A stretch of 64,000 nucleotides of DNA from Metamycoplasma neophronis (GTDB lineage Bacteria; Bacillota_I; Bacilli_A; Mycoplasmatales; Metamycoplasmataceae), in contig NZ_VHHP01000002.1 in assembly GCF_006491995.1 (NCBI RefSeq), positions 62,001-126,000 of the forward strand, read 5' to 3'. The position numbers were made by a program, and so were the translations under genes. This document shows positions 36,412-46,055 of this stretch, one piece after another; within the stretch, counting starts at the first letter, position 1; each line of letters opens with the position of its first letter. The notes under the pieces are model-generated. The model was not told the DNA's origin and searched no databases. It saw only the letters and a program-made list of their open reading frames with translations.

Positions 36412-37107
36412 ATTTCTGATAATTTCTAAAGCCTTTTGCGTAGTTTTGAATGAAATTTTTGCAGCATCGCATAATACTTCGTAACCATATTTTTCAAGAA
36501 ATTGTGCTGCCAATATATCAACTTCTTTTCCAGCGCCTAGTTTGAAGTTGAAATCAAACTTATGATTTTGATATTCCATGTGTTCTAATAGCAGTTTTCT
36601 TGCAATAATAGAAGCGCAGGCCACAGCAAGTGATTTATCTTCAGCTTTTGTTTCTAAGTGAAAATTGGTCAAAGGCACTTCAAAATTTAATCAGTTGATT
36701 GTTTTAAGTTTAATAAAATGCTTTTCAAATGTTTGGTATGAGTTTGTATATTGATCAATGATGACATCAATTGAAATGCCAAGATATTTAATTAATTGAT
36801 TAATTGAATTCATATGAATCAATGTTTTTATTTCGTTATTATTAATTTTGGCATTAATTAGATTGTTGTATCCTTTTTGCGACAAAATCGTTTTCCTATA
36901 AAGAACCAAGTTCTCTAATTCTTCAGCTATTGCCAAGATTTTTTTGTCAGTTAATTTTTTGCTATCTTTGACACCTAGTGACTTAATTTTATTTATATTT
37001 TGTTCAGGTATAAAACAAGCTACTGAAACGATAGGACAGAAATAATCCCCTACACCAGTTTCATCGACTCCAATAATTTTGTCATAATCAATATCTAAAT
37101 TTGTCAT
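36406..37107 (-). CDS. rnhC: Ribonuclease HIII (RNase HII/HIII family)
   Basis: 233 residues. The motif IIGVDETGVGDYFCPIVSVAC matches the RNase HIII pattern GSDExGxGDYFGP, here with Cys for Gly. The other acidic positions appear in VKDSKKL and DVIIDQY, and the C-terminal part has SLAVACASIIARKLLL, typical of the HII/HIII fold. It cleaves RNA in RNA-DNA hybrids. It is shorter than Bacillus RNase HIII (about 310) because the N-terminal substrate-binding domain is missing. One TGA Trp lies in KTINWLNFEVP. Confidence 0.8.
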
Positions 37108-37140
37108 ACTATAGTTCTCTTTATATAATGTTTACCTTTT

Positions 37141-38124
37141 TTAGTCTTCAAATGCTTTTGCACTTGCTTCAATTTCTTCTTTAGTGTGGAAACTATCTGC
37201 TTTAACAGTTTTTACGTTTTTTTGTTCTTCTTTTTTCTTATCACGTCCCATTTGAATAAATTTTTCTGGATCATCTAAGAATGCATCAATGAAGTGGCCT
37301 ACAGCTCCTTCTTTGTTTGATTCTTTCATAACAACAGTTGATAATTGTTTGATTAAAGGTTCAGCGTTAGCTGGTGCAACACCAACATTACCAATTTCAT
37401 ACATACTTAAGTCATTGTATGAATCCCCAATAACAACAGTATCGTCAATATTTATGTTGTAGTATCTCATGATTAATGAAATAACTTTACCTTTGTCAAC
37501 ACCGATTGATGTTATGTCAAATACAGGACTTAGACCTTCTCCTTTTGATCATGATGAAAATTCCCCTAGGTCACCATATCTTCTTTTTAGATAGGTTAAT
37601 AATTCTAAAACATTTGTTGTGGGTTTTGCATCAAAAACAATTCCAGTAGGTTTTAAAGGAAGTTTTTCTAAGTTAATACATTCTCTAAATTTGGTTGCTT
37701 GATTGAATCCGAAAACTTTTTCTAGGTTAGGGTCTCTGTGCATCAATTGTACTCAGTCAGGGCCTTCGATCGCGTAGTTAGAAATTTCTTTTTTAACTTT
37801 TTCATCACCTAAAATGTATAAAACTTCATTTAAGTCAAGGTATGAAATAGTAGGAATAAAAAATGGATCGGCTGGGTTGTGAATGTGAGCACCATTGTAG
37901 TTACCAACGATTGCATTTAAACCTAATTTTTCATAAACTGGCATTGTACTTCTTCAAGGTCTACCAGTAATAATTGAAACAATATGACCTTCTTTGACAG
38001 CTCTTTTAATTGCAGATTCAGTTTTTGGGTGAATGTCACCGGTTGCTGAATTAGCTAATAAAGTACCATCAAGGTCTAAAGCAAATAAAAATCTTCTTTG
38101 GTTTGATTCTTTATTAAAAGCCAT
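37141..38124 (-). CDS. HAD-family phosphatase (Cof-type)
   Basis: 327 residues. HAD motif I is FALDLDGTLLAN, motif II IITGRPW, motif III the Lys in VDKGKVISLI and motif IV VIGDSYNDLSMYEIGNVGVAPANA. A Cof-type cap domain lies between about 95 and 215. Such enzymes dephosphorylate sugar phosphates or nucleotides; the substrate cannot be inferred. The last 50 residues are charged and outside the domain. TGA Trp codons occur in TGRPWRST and EGPDWVQL. It is a single gene. Confidence 0.9.
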
Positions 38125-38287
38125 TAATGCTCCCTTCGTATTATATACGTAATAATTTTACAATTTTTATGTATATTTTCAATATTTTGCTCTGTATACT
38201 GCATAAAAATATAAAAAAATAAAAATTTTTTTATGAAAATATATTTAAGTTATAGTGATATCAGTACTTGACCAAAACAAAAAATAA
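38125..38287. other. Intergenic region with no gene seen
   Basis: AT-rich sequence between the HAD gene start and the upp terminator. It probably carries the HAD gene promoter on minus, but no strong -10 box stands out. Confidence 0.4.
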
Positions 38288-38310
38288 AAATAGAGCAATT
38301 TGCTCTATTT
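38288..38310 (-). terminator. Terminator of the deo-upp operon, overlapping the upp stop
   Basis: AAATAGAGCA...TGCTCTATTT hairpin, T-rich after it on minus. The TAG stop of upp is inside the stem. Confidence 0.8.
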
Positions 38311-38934
38311 TCCTTTTGTTCCAAAAATTCTATCACCAGCATCACCTAAACCGGGAATAATATAATTATTTTCGTTAAGATAATCATCTTTGGCAGCCAA
38401 ATAGATGTCGACATTTGGATGTTCGGTTTGAATTTTTTCAAGCCCTTTATCAACACCGACTAAACATACAAGTCTAATATTTGTGAAACCCAAACTACGC
38501 AATTTTGAAATTGCGTCACTAGCTGAAGTCCCTGTAGCGAGCATAGGGTCAACTACAATAATATTAGCAGTTTTTTCAACATCTGGTATTTTGAAAAAGT
38601 ACTCGACTACACTATCATTTTCTTCGTTTCTGTACATACCGATGTGGCCGACTCTTGCCTGAGGAACTAAGTCTAAAATACCAGTAAGCATACCTAGCCC
38701 GGCTCTTAATATTGGAATAATTACAATTTCTTGTTCGAATGTAACGCCATGATATGTTTTATTCAATGGTGTTGTCACATCCATTGGTTTAGTTTGATAA
38801 TCTCTTAATGTTTCATAAACCATTAATGAAGCAATTTCATTAAGATTTTGTCTAAATTCTTGGTGATTAGTGTCTTTGGAACGCATTGCAGTTAATTTGA
38901 TATTAATAAGCGGATGGTGAAGAATCTTTAACAT
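38305..38934 (-). CDS. upp: Uracil phosphoribosyltransferase
   Basis: 209 residues. PRPP-binding motif VVDPMLATGTSASDAI; uracil-binding C-terminus IIPGLGDAGDRIFGTK; also IPILRAGLGML. It makes UMP from uracil and PRPP. As last gene of the deoD-deoA-deoC-upp operon it recovers uracil released by the phosphorylase. The start overlaps deoC by 32 bases, a long overlap that suggests coupled translation. Confidence 0.97.
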   Translation of the reverse strand: MLKILHHPLINIKLTAMRSKDTNHQEFRQNLNEIASLMVYETLRDYQTKPMDVTTPLNKTYHGVTFEQEIVIIPILRAGLGMLTGILDLVPQARVGHIGMYRNEENDSVVEYFFKIPDVEKTANIIVVDPMLATGTSASDAISKLRSLGFTNIRLVCLVGVDKGLEKIQTEHPNVDIYLAAKDDYLNENNYIIPGLGDAGDRIFGTKGK

Positions 38935-39592
38935 CTTTTCCCTCAGATTCTTCCATAATGATAACTGATTTTGACGTTCCTAAACGGTTTGCACCTAATT
39001 TAATCATTTCTAAAGCATCTTCGTATGATTTAATACCACCTGATGCTTTAATTAATAATTTATCTCCTGATACTGATTTCATAATTTTTACATCTTCAAA
39101 TGATGCACCACGGTATGAGAAACCAGTGGATGTTTTAATGAAATCTGCACCTGATTGCATAACAATTTCAGTAATTTTTGCAATTTCATCATTTGTTAAT
39201 AAAGCTGTTTCAACAATAACTTTTAACACTTTGTGGCCGCAAACTTCTTTGATTGCTTTAATTTCATTTAATACATATTCGTATTGTTTGTCTTTGAAAC
39301 GACCTACATTAATAACCATGTCGATTTCATCTGCGCCATGTTCTAAAGCAATTTTAGTTTCGTAAACTTTAACGCTTGTAGCATTGTATCCCAAAGGGAA
39401 ACCAATAACTGTGCATACTAACACGTCAGTGTTTTTTAATGCTTCTTTAGCATACTTGATGTATGATGGGGCAATACATACTGATTTAAAATCATATTTT
39501 TTAGCTTCATCAATTAACTTATCGATGTCTTTGTGAGTAGCTGATGGAGCCAAGTTCGTATGGTCAATATATTTGTTGATTTTTAATTCCAT
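38903..39592 (-). CDS. deoC: Deoxyribose-phosphate aldolase
   Basis: 229 residues. Starts MELKINKYIDHTNLAPSAT; it has the Schiff-base Lys in FIKTSTGFSYRGA and a second conserved Lys in KASGGIKSYEDAL. It cleaves deoxyribose 5-phosphate to acetaldehyde and glyceraldehyde 3-phosphate, feeding nucleoside sugars to glycolysis. It lies 24 bases from the phosphorylase gene and overlaps upp by 32 bases. The C-terminal tail EESEGKDVKDSSPS is acidic. Confidence 0.97.
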   Translation of the reverse strand: MELKINKYIDHTNLAPSATHKDIDKLIDEAKKYDFKSVCIAPSYIKYAKEALKNTDVLVCTVIGFPLGYNATSVKVYETKIALEHGADEIDMVINVGRFKDKQYEYVLNEIKAIKEVCGHKVLKVIVETALLTNDEIAKITEIVMQSGADFIKTSTGFSYRGASFEDVKIMKSVSGDKLLIKASGGIKSYEDALEMIKLGANRLGTSKSVIIMEESEGKDVKDSSPSAY

Positions 39593-39616
39593 AATTTCCT
39601 CGTAAATTAATTTTGA

Positions 39617-40912
39617 TTAAAATAGTTTCGCAAACACTTCTTTGATATCGTGTTTTTGTTCACTAAATTCAATAGCTTCTATCAATTCCTTTTCTAATTC
39701 AGTATTAATAGGTTTAGATGAGTATAAAGTGAATAATACATCACCCTTTTTGACATATTCATTTGAAGCCTTATTTAAATAAATACCTGCTTCATAGTCG
39801 ATGCCATCTTCTTTTTTAGCACGACCTGCTCCTAACTTCATAGCAACAAGCCCAAAATCAATAGCTGATTTTATCTTTAAATAACCTTCGTTTTGAGAAA
39901 TGATTTCATATTTATATTTTGGATTGAATCAGTTAGGCTGTTCTAGCAATTCAACTTTTCCACCTTGGGCCTTAATTCATTCTTTGAATTTTGCTAAAGC
40001 TTCGCCACTTCCAATCACTTCTTTAATCATTTTTCTAGCTTCTTCTTCGTCTTTTGCTCTGTTGGCAAGCATTAGTAATGTTGACCCTGAAGAATAAATG
40101 ATTTCAGTGAAGTCTTTAGGTCCATTGCCTTTTAAAGTTTCCATTGCTTCTAAAACTTCTATTTTATTACCGATTGTTTTTCCTAAAGGTTGTTCCATAT
40201 TTGTGATTTCAACAGCAATTTTACGTCCTAATTGTTTGCCAATTTCAATCATCAATTTGCCAAGTTTTTTAGCTTGTTCAATGTCTTTCATAAATGCACC
40301 ATTTCCGCATTTAACATCTAATAAGATGCAATTTGATCCTGTTGCAAGTTTTTTAGACATTATTGATGATGCAATTAAAGGTATTGATTGAACTGTTCCG
40401 GTTACATCACGAAGTGCATAGATTTTTTTATCAGCAGGAACTAATTTAGTGTTTTGACCAACGATTGCAATGTTATGTTCTTTAACAATGTCCTTAAATT
40501 CTTGGTCGTTTAGTAAAAAATTATACCCTTCGATTGATTCTAATTTATCTAATGTGCCACCTGTGTGTCCTAAACCACGTCCTGACATTTTTGCAACCGT
40601 TAATCCTAAAGCTGCTAAGATTGGACATAATGCAATACTTACTTTATCTCCAACACCTCCAGTTGAGTGTTTGTCAACAATGGTTTTTCCTAAGAAACTT
40701 CAATCAAGAACTTCTCCAGAATACATCATAGCATTAGTTAAATAAGCTGTTTCTTCATCACTTAATCCATTTAACCTAATGGCCATTAATAAAGCTGAAG
40801 CTTGATAATCAGTAATTTCTCCACCGACATAACCGTTAATGAAAAAATCAATTTCTTCTTTGCTTAGTTTTTGATTTTCAACTTTTTTGTTAATAATATC
40901 GATTATTCTCAT
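39617..40912 (-). CDS. deoA: Pyrimidine-nucleoside / thymidine phosphorylase
   Basis: 431 residues. Conserved KHSTGGVGDKVSIALCPILA (phosphate-binding), KMSGRGLGHTGGTLDKLESI, and ALRDVTGTVQSIPLIASSIMSKKLA. It phosphorolyses thymidine or pyrimidine nucleosides. Whether it is deoA or the broader pdp type cannot be settled by eye. TGA Trp appears in LDWSFLGKT, FKEWIKAQ and QPNWFNPK. The gap to deoD is 10 bases, in a four-gene salvage operon. Confidence 0.94.
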
Positions 40913-40922
40913 AGTTTTCTTC

Positions 40923-41639
40923 CTATTGAAAGTCTTCTGCTAATGATAATGCTAATTTCATCATTTCATTAAATGAGTTTTGTCTTTCTTCACTTGTTGT
41001 GAATTCTTTTGTTACTAGGTTGTCTGAAATTGTTAAGATTGTAGCCGCTTTTTTGTTTAATCTTTCTGCTACAGTGAATAAACCATAAGCTTCCATTTCT
41101 ACACAAACAGAACCACCTGATTTTTTAACTCTATCCTCGATTGATACTTCTGAGTAGAAAGCATCTTCAGATAGAACTCTTTCTTCATGAATATTCATGT
41201 TTAAGTTTTTTGCGTGATTTTTAATTAATACATTTAATTCTTTACTTGGTTTAGCAACATTGCTTTCATCTCCAAGAATTATGTTTGATCTAAAAGATGT
41301 GTTTTCGCTGAATGCTGATTCTGCTAAAACCATTTCATAATTTTTGATGTCGGCTCTGAATGAACCTGCTGAACCTATTCTAACAATAGCTTCTACACCA
41401 TAAAAATTAAAAAGTTCGTATGAATAAATACCAATTGAAGGAACACCCATTCCAGAAGCACAAACAGATACTTTGTTTCCTTTATAGTATCCGGTGTACA
41501 TGAACACGTTTCTTACGTTTGAAACAAGTTCAACATTTTCTAAATAGTTGTCTGCAATGTATTTAGCTCTTAGTGGGTCACCAGGCATTAATACTAATTT
41601 TGCAAATGCACCATCTTTGGCATTAATATGTGGGGTCAT
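40923..41639 (-). CDS. deoD: Purine-nucleoside phosphorylase
   Basis: 238 residues, typical DeoD length. Motifs are VLMPGDPLRAKYIADNYL, GMGVPSIGIYSYEL, VRIGSAGSFR, and the substrate-binding VCVEMEAYGLF with SDNLVT near the C-terminus. It phosphorolyses purine (deoxy)nucleosides to free base and pentose 1-phosphate. It is the first gene of the salvage operon, with an AAGGAG site before the ATG and a TATAA-containing region upstream at about 41680-41692 on minus. Confidence 0.97.
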   Translation of the reverse strand: MTPHINAKDGAFAKLVLMPGDPLRAKYIADNYLENVELVSNVRNVFMYTGYYKGNKVSVCASGMGVPSIGIYSYELFNFYGVEAIVRIGSAGSFRADIKNYEMVLAESAFSENTSFRSNIILGDESNVAKPSKELNVLIKNHAKNLNMNIHEERVLSEDAFYSEVSIEDRVKKSGGSVCVEMEAYGLFTVAERLNKKAATILTISDNLVTKEFTTSEERQNSFNEMMKLALSLAEDFQ

Positions 41640-41723
41640 AATGTTCTCCTTATATGATTTAAAATTTACATACAGTTATATTTTATAATAAAGTGAACAT
41701 TTATTTTGACACAATACTGATTT

Positions 41724-42467
41724 TTAAATATTATTTAAACTATTTATTAATGAAGCCCCATTGTTAATTAATTCAATATTATCGTTATTTTCTTCATCAT
41801 TCATCGGAGCAATACATAAAACCCGCTTATTTTGTTCAATAAAATTATCAACCAAAGGCATCAATTTATTGTTTTGAGATGCCAATAAAATTAATGAATC
41901 TGCCAAACCTGCAACAATACGATTACGTGCATAATATGCTCTTTTTGTAATATGATATTGAGCCGGATATTCGCTTAAAAATAAAACATCTTTATTCACA
42001 AAATCTTGCATCTTAAGCATTTTTTTGCCACTTTCGATACCCGAGGCAAAAACCACAATAACACTTTTATTATTTTTTAGTAAATGGGTAATAATACGCA
42101 TATCATAGCCGTTTCAAACCTCACTAATGAAAACGTAATCATTGGGTAAATAAACTAATTTTTCTAAAAATTTTTCTCCATTTTCATTCATTAAATTTCC
42201 GGTAACACAGATAATTTTTTTATTTAATAAATTGATATTACCATCATAATAAATTACAAACGGTGGTTTGTATAAATTATTGAATCCTTTTGGATAGTTT
42301 TCGTCTAATAAAGTTATGTATTTTTTATTTTTTACTTCTTCAATTTGTTTAATTTGGTCGAACTCTTTTTCTTCAACTTTTTCTAATTTTTTAATAGCGC
42401 GATAAACTGTATCTCAATCGCCTTTGTATTTTTGTGTAAAATAAATTAAAAATTCATTCATGTTCAT
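41724..42467 (-). CDS. dprA: Divergent DprA-like DNA-processing protein
   Basis: 247 residues, starting MNMNEFLIYFTQKYKGDWDTVY (AAGGAGA site). DprA features are KYITLLDENYPKGFNNLYKPPFVIYYDGN, LSEYPAQY, and KRAYYARNRIVAGLADSLILLAS (the family FpxRNRIIAGLS block). The first Rossmann loop is VTGNLMNENGEKFLEK, and the usual SGLAxGID motif is degenerated to SEVWNGYD. DprA loads RecA onto incoming single strands during transformation. It is shorter and diverged, so function is uncertain. It sits between the deo operon and rnpB. Confidence 0.72.
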
Positions 42468-42540
42468 TATTCTCCTTGCTTATATTCTCATTAAACTTCA
42501 AAGAAAAAACTTTTTATATATTAAGCGAAAAAAATAATAA

Positions 42541-42566
42541 AAAAAGAAGAACGCAAAGTTCTTCTT
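42541..42566 (-). terminator. Terminator of rnpB
   Basis: AAGAAGAAC...GTTCTTCTT hairpin followed by a run of T on the minus strand. Confidence 0.8.
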
Positions 42567-42870
42567 GCACTATAAACCGCTTTCTGTACTGCTTGCGCAG
42601 CGCCAACTATTTATCTAAGTTATAATAAATAACCTCCGGGCTTCGGTTCGATTCCCTAGACTCGGTTCCCCCACCAAAATTTGGGTTTCTAACTCATGGA
42701 GTTTACATCGTTGCATCTTAACTTAATAAGCTCGTCTCTGTTGCACTAGTCGTCACATATAAATGTGCCTAGACTTATTTGGTCTAGCATGATCACTACT
42801 CACATCACAGTGAGTGCTAGAGCGGATTTTCCTCTACATCATAAGATGCAGCAGTCGGCCGTGCCTTATT
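42560..42870 (-). ncRNA. rnpB: RNase P RNA
   Basis: About 300 bases of GC-richer, structured sequence on the minus strand. The conserved 5' P4 element GAGGAAAATCC is at 42825-42835, and its 3' partner ACAGAAA near 42581-42588 is within TACAGAAAG. P1 is closed by GGCAC (5') and GTGC (3'). The internal region has the GGTGGGGGAACCGAG segment characteristic of type B RNAs around P15. It processes tRNA 5' ends. The ends are approximate. Confidence 0.9.
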
Positions 42871-42879
42871 AATTTTAAC

Positions 42880-43262
42880 AAATTTTAAAATTTTAAAGTT
42901 CCAAATATAATAAAAAGTCTATTGTCGTTATTGATATAAATAAGAGCATTAATTTAATCATAAATTTAACTTTATTTTCACTATCATTAAATTTCAAAAC
43001 ATTCAAAATAATTTAAATCCCTATATGTTTAGAAAATTGTTTATTATATTATTTACTTTAATAATTACTTACTTTTTTAATTGATAAATTTATAAAGATA
43101 AGTCATAATTTTTTCCACATGATTTATGCTAATAGTAATGCAAAAGCTAAAAACAAAATCAAAAGTAGGTTTATTGAGAAAGCCCTGGAATAGATTTTTG
43201 GTACAATCCCAGAAAAATTGATTGAAAAGAATGAGATTAAAAACTAAAAAAAGATAAATTAA
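42880..43262. other. AT-rich intergenic region with a weak reading-frame remnant
   Basis: No gene recognised. Around 43120-43247 the plus strand reads KNKIKSRFIEKALE, stop, IFGTIPEKLIEKNEIKN in one frame; this looks like protein-coding composition with a stop inside, possibly a remnant of a lost gene. No homologue is named with confidence. Confidence 0.35.
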
Positions 43263-43284
43263 AAGTTTGGCAACATAGCCAAAC
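43263..43284 (-). terminator. Terminator of the unknown membrane protein gene
   Basis: AGTTTGGC...GCCAAACT, 8-pair stem, followed on minus by a T-rich tract, about 60 bases past the stop at 43344. Confidence 0.65.
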
Positions 43285-43343
43285 TGAAATCTTATTAATT
43301 TTATAACTTCATTTAGTAGTTTTTGATTTTAAATTTTTTATCA

Positions 43344-43802
43344 TTAATTTTGTAATATTCTTTGATTAATATCTTTTCTAAATTTAACTTCAAAAATAAT
43401 TGAATAAATTAGCAAATAAACTAAGTTAATTGAGAATATTACTCTATAAACTAATGAAATGTTAACTCATGCTTTTGTTTTTAATAATATAAAACTTAAA
43501 ATTGATAAAACTAAAGTTAAAGCAAAACTAGAAATCAAAACGATAGTAGTAATTTTAACTAAGTTTGTTTTATAAGATTTATTTTTTAATACAATGATGT
43601 AATTTCAAAGCATTGCAGCTGATAAGACAACAAGTAGTACTAAACTTAAAATATTTCAGTTTAATAAAGGCTGTACATTAGATTCTCTGAATATTAAACC
43701 AAAAACCGGTAAGAAAATAGCTAAGGTACACAATATTACACTGAATGATAGCCAATTAATTATTGATGATCTTTTATAAATATTAATTTTGTTTTTGCAC
43801 AT
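43344..43802 (-). CDS. Four-span membrane protein of unknown function
   Basis: 152 residues starting MCKNKINIYKRSSIINW; the TAGGGGTGG sequence upstream serves as ribosome binding site. Four hydrophobic segments can be seen (SFSVILCTLAIFLPVFGLIF, ILSLVLLVVLSAAMLWNYII, IVLISSFALTLVLSILSFILL and VIFSINLVYLLIYSIIF). TGA Trp occurs in LLNWNIL, MLWNY and KAWVNI. I do not recognise the family. The promoter region contains a CTAA tandem repeat, so expression may be switchable. Confidence 0.75.
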
Positions 43803-43880
43803 TTTAATCCACCCCTATATATTAATTAAAACGATAATAAATAAAAATACTAATTTATTATTTTTTATTGATACGTTTAA

Positions 43881-43886
43881 ATTATA
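43881..43886 (-). promoter_or_regulatory. -10 box of the 152-residue membrane protein gene
   Basis: TATAAT on minus, about 80 bases before the ATG, with a CTAA repeat beginning 3 bases upstream. The -35 position would fall inside the repeat. Confidence 0.55.
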
Positions 43887-43889
43887 GCA

Positions 43890-43912
43890 AACTAACTAAC
43901 TAACTAACTAAC
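43890..43912 (-). repeat. CTAA/TTAG tetranucleotide tandem repeat
   Basis: 23 bases, 5.75 perfect copies of a 4-base unit (plus strand reads AAC then TAAC five times), followed by a run of C. It spans the region between the -10 box and the expected -35 position of a minus-strand promoter. Confidence 0.9.
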
Positions 43913-43940
43913 CCCCATTAATTTTCAAAATAACAAAAAA

Positions 43941-43962
43941 TCAAGCGCAATAATACGCTTGA
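43941..43962 (-). terminator. Terminator of def
   Basis: TCAAGCG...CGCTTGA hairpin with T-run on minus, 11 bases past the def stop. Confidence 0.8.
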
Positions 43963-43973
43963 AAATGTATTTT

Positions 43974-44531
43974 TTATATTGTTGAGCTATTTTTTTTCAT
44001 TTCTCATGGATTTTTTTTATCAATGTGGTCAATGAACAATTTTCCTTGTAAATGATCATATTCATGTTGCATAACAATGGCAGGATAACCCGAAACATCG
44101 TATGTTTTTCATTTTTTTTCATAATATGAGTAAGCTTTAACTACCACACGTGAATATCTGAACACATATCCTTCTTGTCCGGGGTCATTTTCATTTACAC
44201 TCAAACATCCTTCTCCTTCAGATAAAGAAATTTTGTGATCGGAATGTCCCAACATCACCGGGTTAATTAAAGCATCTTTAAAAATATATTCGCCTTTTTC
44301 ATCTTGGATCATGATGTAAAAAATATTTTTTAAAATTCCATATTGAACTGCAGCAACTCCGACGGCAGGTCTGAATTTTGTTAGCGGTTCTTGGCTATCG
44401 TCAACGTGATAAATCATCTTTTGGATTAATTCATCATCTTCTTGAGTTAGCGGAATTGGCACATCATGAGACTTTTCTCTAAGTACTTTTTCAGGCAATT
44501 GAACTAATTTAACATCTTCAAATTTAAACAT
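43974..44531 (-). CDS. def: Peptide deformylase
   Basis: 185 residues from [21 protein letters not shown]. Metal-site motifs are VGVAAVQYG (the GxGxAAxQ block, first Gly to Val), EGCLSV (Cys ligand) and [12 protein letters not shown] (HExDH). It removes formyl from nascent Met. An earlier in-frame ATG at 44612 would add a 27-residue hydrophobic stretch, but it lies upstream of the -10 box (44539-44544), so the internal start is used, apparently without a leader. It ends in a terminator. Confidence 0.93.
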
Positions 44532-44538
44532 AAAATAT

Positions 44539-44544
44539 ATTATA
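44539..44544 (-). promoter_or_regulatory. -10 box of def (leaderless start)
   Basis: TATAAT ends 7 bases before the chosen ATG on minus. No Shine-Dalgarno is present. Confidence 0.55.
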
Positions 44545-44614
44545 ATAGTAAAAATAAAAAAATAATAATATAATACTACATATATTGATATTAAAATAAT
44601 GGAGTTAAACACGA

Positions 44615-45916
44615 ATGGACGTATCGCTCATCACATATTTAAATACAGCTTCTGCTGCCCAAACAAATGCACAAGGGAAACCTTGACAATATGCAATTTA
44701 TTCGATTTTATTAATAATTTTATTGATCGCTAGTGGAATATTTTCTGCATGCGAAACAGCTTATACATCATTATCAAGACCGAAAATTGAAATAATGGTT
44801 GAAAAGAATGTTCGCGGCGCAAAATTTATTCAAAAGCAACATCAATTTTTTAACCGCACATTAGGGACTATTTTGATTGCTAATAACTTAGTAAATATTG
44901 GAGCTTCAACCCTTCTAGTGTATGTTTTATCCTTAGCTGCTTTACCTACCGGAACTGCAACGATAATTTCAACAGTTGTAATGACACCAATTATTGTTTT
45001 ATTCGCTGAAATTGTTCCTAAACTTGTTGCCAAAGCATATCCCGAAAGAACAGTTAGATCGTTTTACTGATTCATTGCAATGTTATACTGAATCTTTTTT
45101 CCAATTACCTATCCTATTTCAAAAATCGGAAAGAAAATCTATATAACCAATACTGAAGAAGAAATGAAAAATTTAATTGACATAGCTCAAGATGAGGGTG
45201 TTTTGGAAATTAATGAATCAATCATGGCTCAAAATGTTTTAGACCTTGATTCAACTAAAGTTTCGCAACACTACATTAAGCTAAAAAATGTTGATTATAT
45301 TTCATCTAAATCAACTTTATCCGATGCACTTGAAATGTTTAAAGAAACTAACTACTCAAGAATACCAGTTGAAAAGGACGGCGATTTAATCGGAATTTTA
45401 TTATTGAAAGATATTTTCTTTTTAAAACGCGGTAACATCATGAACTATGTTAAAACAGTTCCAAAAGTTTCGGCCAACTCATTATTATCTGTAGCATTAG
45501 AAAAAATGCGTCACGCAAGAGCGCAAATGGCTTTCGTTATTGAAAATAATAGTAATGATACAGTTATTGGTATTATTACGATCGAAGATATTATTGAAGA
45601 AGTATTTGGCGAAATTTATGATGAATATGACGATGATGAACAAATTTATGAAATCAGTTTAGAACGTTGTGAAGCAAAGGGTACAGTGTTAATGAAAACC
45701 TTGTGAAAACAACTTGAATTAGAAGAATATTTCGATATCGAACTAGAAGAAAAAGATAAGAATTTAACTTTATCACAGTGGCTTGAAAAACAAGTGCAAC
45801 ATACATTAAGAAAAAATACTCGTTTTAGTTATCAAGATAAAATTGATTTTAAAGTCTTGGAAAAGAAAAGTAAAGATAAAAAATATGATTATATCGAAAT
45901 CGACTGAAGTCGTTAA
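44615..45916 (+). CDS. HlyC/CorC-type (CNNM, DUF21-CBS) membrane protein
   Basis: 433 residues. The DUF21 domain has at least three spans (about 25-185), with LIASGIFSACETAYTSLSRPKIE, NRTLGTILIANNLVNIGASTLLV and LFAEIVPKLVAKAYPE, strong family motifs. Two CBS modules follow (about 225-345; SRIPVEKDGDLIGILLLKDI and VIGIITIEDIIEEVFGEIYDEYDDD). A C-terminal CorC_HlyC domain follows. These are thought to export or regulate Mg2+; the name hemolysin is historical. TGA Trp at FYWFIAMLYW and DWSR. It is divergent from def, with a terminator after. Confidence 0.93.
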
Positions 45917-45933
45917 ATACAAATAATTAATTT

Positions 45934-45973
45934 AAAAAAAGCGATTTTCTCTTTAAGGCAATTCGCTTTTTTT
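45934..45973 (+). terminator. Terminator of the CorC-type gene
   Basis: AAAAAAGCGA...TCGCTTTTTT stem with 18-base loop and T-run. Confidence 0.75.
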
Positions 45974-46005
45974 ATTTATATTATATATAAATTAGTTTTT
46001 TATAC

Positions 46006-46011
46006 TATAAT
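46006..46011 (+). promoter_or_regulatory. -10 box of the rpsF-ssb-rpsR operon
   Basis: TATAAT about 90 bases before the rpsF ATG, giving a leader of about 80 bases with a hairpin. Confidence 0.6.
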
Positions 46012-46055
46012 ACTATCGTTAAAATATTTTAATCATATATTAACAAAGGGTGAGA

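Noticed and set aside
42640..42680. tRNA-like T-arm (GGTTCGATTCCC) near the middle of 42560-42870
   Set aside because: It lies inside the RNase P RNA and has no cloverleaf around it.
44532..44612. Longer def with a hydrophobic N-terminus from ATG at 44612
   Set aside because: The -10 box lies between that ATG and the true start, and the added residues are not part of the deformylase family.
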